Below are positions 7,228-8,139 of a stretch of 8,139 bases of DNA, one piece after another. Numbering within the stretch: position 1 is the first letter of the stretch; every line of letters begins with the position of its first letter. The notes under the pieces were generated by a model. It saw only the letters and a list, made by a program, of their open reading frames with translations, was not told where the DNA came from and did not search any database. The position numbers and the translations under genes were made by a program. This DNA is from Desulfobacteraceae bacterium (GTDB lineage Bacteria; Desulfobacterota; Desulfobacteria; Desulfobacterales; BuS5). Location: NCBI GenBank assembly GCA_030592105.1, contig JAUVKE010000102.1, positions 1 through 8,139 on the forward strand, given 5' to 3'.

Positions 7228-7572
7228 ATGATAATCAAAAAGTTATCAGAAGTACCCGTTATAAAAATGAGTGGACATGAGAATGTGAAAAAACAGATTG
7301 TGATTGGTCCCAAAGACGGTTCCAATGAAATTGTGATTCGATATTTTAGTCTTGAACCAGGGGCAACCAGTCCCCGTCACACCCATGATTTTCCACATTT
7401 AGTACAGGTTGAGCAGGGAACAGGTATGTTCGTTGACTCAGACGGAGGGGAACATCCATTAATCAAGGGGGATTACGTTTATGTCAATGATAATGAACTC
7501 CATGCTTTTAAAAATGTTGGTTCTGAATCCTTTGAATTTGTCTGCACCATCCCTGCCAGGGGGGAAGTATAA
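7228..7572 (+). CDS. Small single-domain cupin protein, probably metal-binding
   Basis: Soluble cytoplasmic protein of 114 aa made of one cupin beta-barrel. Cupin motif 1 is seen at about 45-66: G45, then H51, H53 and H57, ending QGTG. Motif 2 is at about 81-97: GDYVYVNDNELHAFKNVG with H92. The four His are the likely metal ligands; H57 sits roughly where many cupins have Glu. A good ribosome binding site, GAGGG at 7217-7221, lies 6 bases before ATG 7228. Function cannot be fixed: such stand-alone cupins include sensors of small molecules, isomerases and oxygenase-like enzymes. It is followed after 38 bases by a membrane protein gene with no terminator between, so the two may be co-transcribed. 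No link to the hydrogenase is evident, and a palindromic repeat separates it from hypF. Confidence 0.85.
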   Translation: MIIKKLSEVPVIKMSGHENVKKQIVIGPKDGSNEIVIRYFSLEPGATSPRHTHDFPHLVQVEQGTGMFVDSDGGEHPLIKGDYVYVNDNELHAFKNVGSESFEFVCTIPARGEV

Positions 7573-7599
7573 GATCCGACTGTTCAGCTTGAAGTAGTT

Positions 7600-7604
7600 A
7601 GGTG
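7600..7604 (+). promoter_or_regulatory. Ribosome binding site favouring GTG 7611
   Basis: AGGTG lies 6 bases before GTG 7611. The in-frame upstream GTG at 7602 lies inside this site and has only a weak purine stretch before it, so 7611 is the better start of the DUF2784 gene. Confidence 0.45.
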
Positions 7605-7610
7605 ACATTC

Positions 7611-8030
7611 GTGGATTCACCAACCATTTTATTGTTAACTGCAGATGCAATCCTGCTGTTGCACATCATATTCGTCGCCTTTGTAGTGTTTGGCCTCGTA
7701 CTTATATTTGCGGGTAAGGCACTTGCATGGTCATGGGTTCGAAATCCGTGGTTTCGCCTGATACACCTTGTCGCTATTGGGCTGGTTGTCGTTCAATCGT
7801 GGCTGCGCGTTATATGTCCCTTAACTACAATCGAAATGTCGCTGCGGACCCGTGCAGGCGAGACTGCTTATTCGGGTTCTTTTATATCACACCGCCTTGA
7901 AACTCTGCTGTACTATCATGCGCCACCCTGGGTTTTTGTTGTTTGTTATACGGTTTTCGGGGCGGTGGTCCTTGCGAGCTGGTTTTGGGTACGCCCGCGT
8001 AGTTTAACCAAACTTAAGGATCGGAAATGA
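7611..8030 (+). CDS. DUF2784 family integral membrane protein
   Basis: Protein of 139 aa from GTG 7611 (142 aa from GTG 7602) with three or four hydrophobic segments: about 6-35, 47-67 and 104-127, the first after a short N-terminal tail. The block CPLTTIE at 69-75, followed by LR, a Tyr-Ser-x-Ser-Phe stretch (87-91) and LLYYHAPPW at 99-107, is the pattern I associate with DUF2784, a family of small inner-membrane proteins with no established function. Assignment is from memory of that pattern. Base composition differs from the neighbours: 7741-7860 has 64 G+C in 120 bases, against 14 in 60 in a sample of hypF (4921-4980), suggesting separate acquisition. It may be co-transcribed with the cupin gene. 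Confidence 0.8.
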   Translation: MDSPTILLLTADAILLLHIIFVAFVVFGLVLIFAGKALAWSWVRNPWFRLIHLVAIGLVVVQSWLRVICPLTTIEMSLRTRAGETAYSGSFISHRLETLLYYHAPPWVFVVCYTVFGAVVLASWFWVRPRSLTKLKDRK

Positions 8031-8055
8031 AATTACTTGAACGAAATTGTTTGTC

Positions 8056-8137
8056 TTTTGGTCCATCTACTGCGTTACATCAAAGGCCGAATACATCAAG
8101 TATTCAACCTTTAATGCGCCTTGTATATGAACCAAAA
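8056..8137. repeat. 82-base imperfect palindromic (MITE-like) element at window end
   Basis: Outer arms TTTTGGTCCAT (8056-8066) and ATGAACCAAAA (8127-8137) pair with one mismatch. Inside, CATCAAAGG (8078-8086) pairs with CCTTTAATG (8108-8116) with one mismatch, and GAATAC (8089-8094) pairs with GTATTC (8100-8105) around a 5-base loop. The element begins 25 bases after the DUF2784 stop. It has the form of a non-autonomous mobile repeat or a REP-like hairpin; no transposase is present in the window. It may extend past the window edge. Confidence 0.7.
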
Positions 8138-8139
8138 TC

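Noticed and set aside
8027..8139. Open frame starting in an ATGA overlap with the DUF2784 stop and running off the window
   Set aside because: Most of it lies in the palindromic element at 8056-8137, and the peptide shows no family features; probably fortuitous, though the rest is not visible.

Overview
The window is AT-rich DNA that looks like a strictly anaerobic, sulfate-reducing deltaproteobacterium, probably of the Desulfobacteraceae type. This lineage guess is inference: it rests on a periplasmic group-1 type [NiFe] hydrogenase, a chemoreceptor with a periplasmic c-type heme site, and short palindromic repeats scattered between genes. No 16S or other lineage marker is present.

Bases 217-4161 hold a tightly overlapping three-gene operon: a Tat-exported hydrogenase small subunit, a methyl-accepting chemotaxis protein (MCP), and the catalytic large subunit. 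The MCP lies between the two hydrogenase subunits, overlaps both (4 and 8 bases), and has a CxxCH heme-c motif in its predicted periplasmic sensor domain. The large subunit stops exactly at the final His of its DPCxxCxxH motif, so it has no C-terminal extension for a maturation protease to remove. The same lack of an extension is known in H2-sensing hydrogenases (HoxC/HupV type). No cytochrome b or cytochrome c3 subunit is encoded beside it. The simplest reading, which is inference, is a dedicated hydrogen-sensing chemotaxis unit: periplasmic hydrogenase takes electrons from H2, passes them through three FeS clusters to the MCP heme, and the MCP signals to CheA/CheW in the cytoplasm.

Bases 4162-4395 are an intergenic region with a long hairpin that probably acts as a terminator. 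Its distal part is 75/80 identical to the first 80 bases of the window, so the hydrogenase-MCP module sits between two direct repeat copies. Next come hypC (4396-4617) and hypF (4682-6973), [NiFe]-site maturation genes that supply the CN/CO ligand machinery; hypA, B, D and E are not in the window.

Bases 6974-7227 contain an 85-base palindromic element and a possible promoter. They are followed by a small metal-binding cupin gene (7228-7572) and a DUF2784 family membrane protein gene (7611-8030), the latter clearly more GC-rich than the rest. The window ends in another palindromic, MITE-like repeat (8056-8137). No tRNA, rRNA, CRISPR array or intact transposase was seen.
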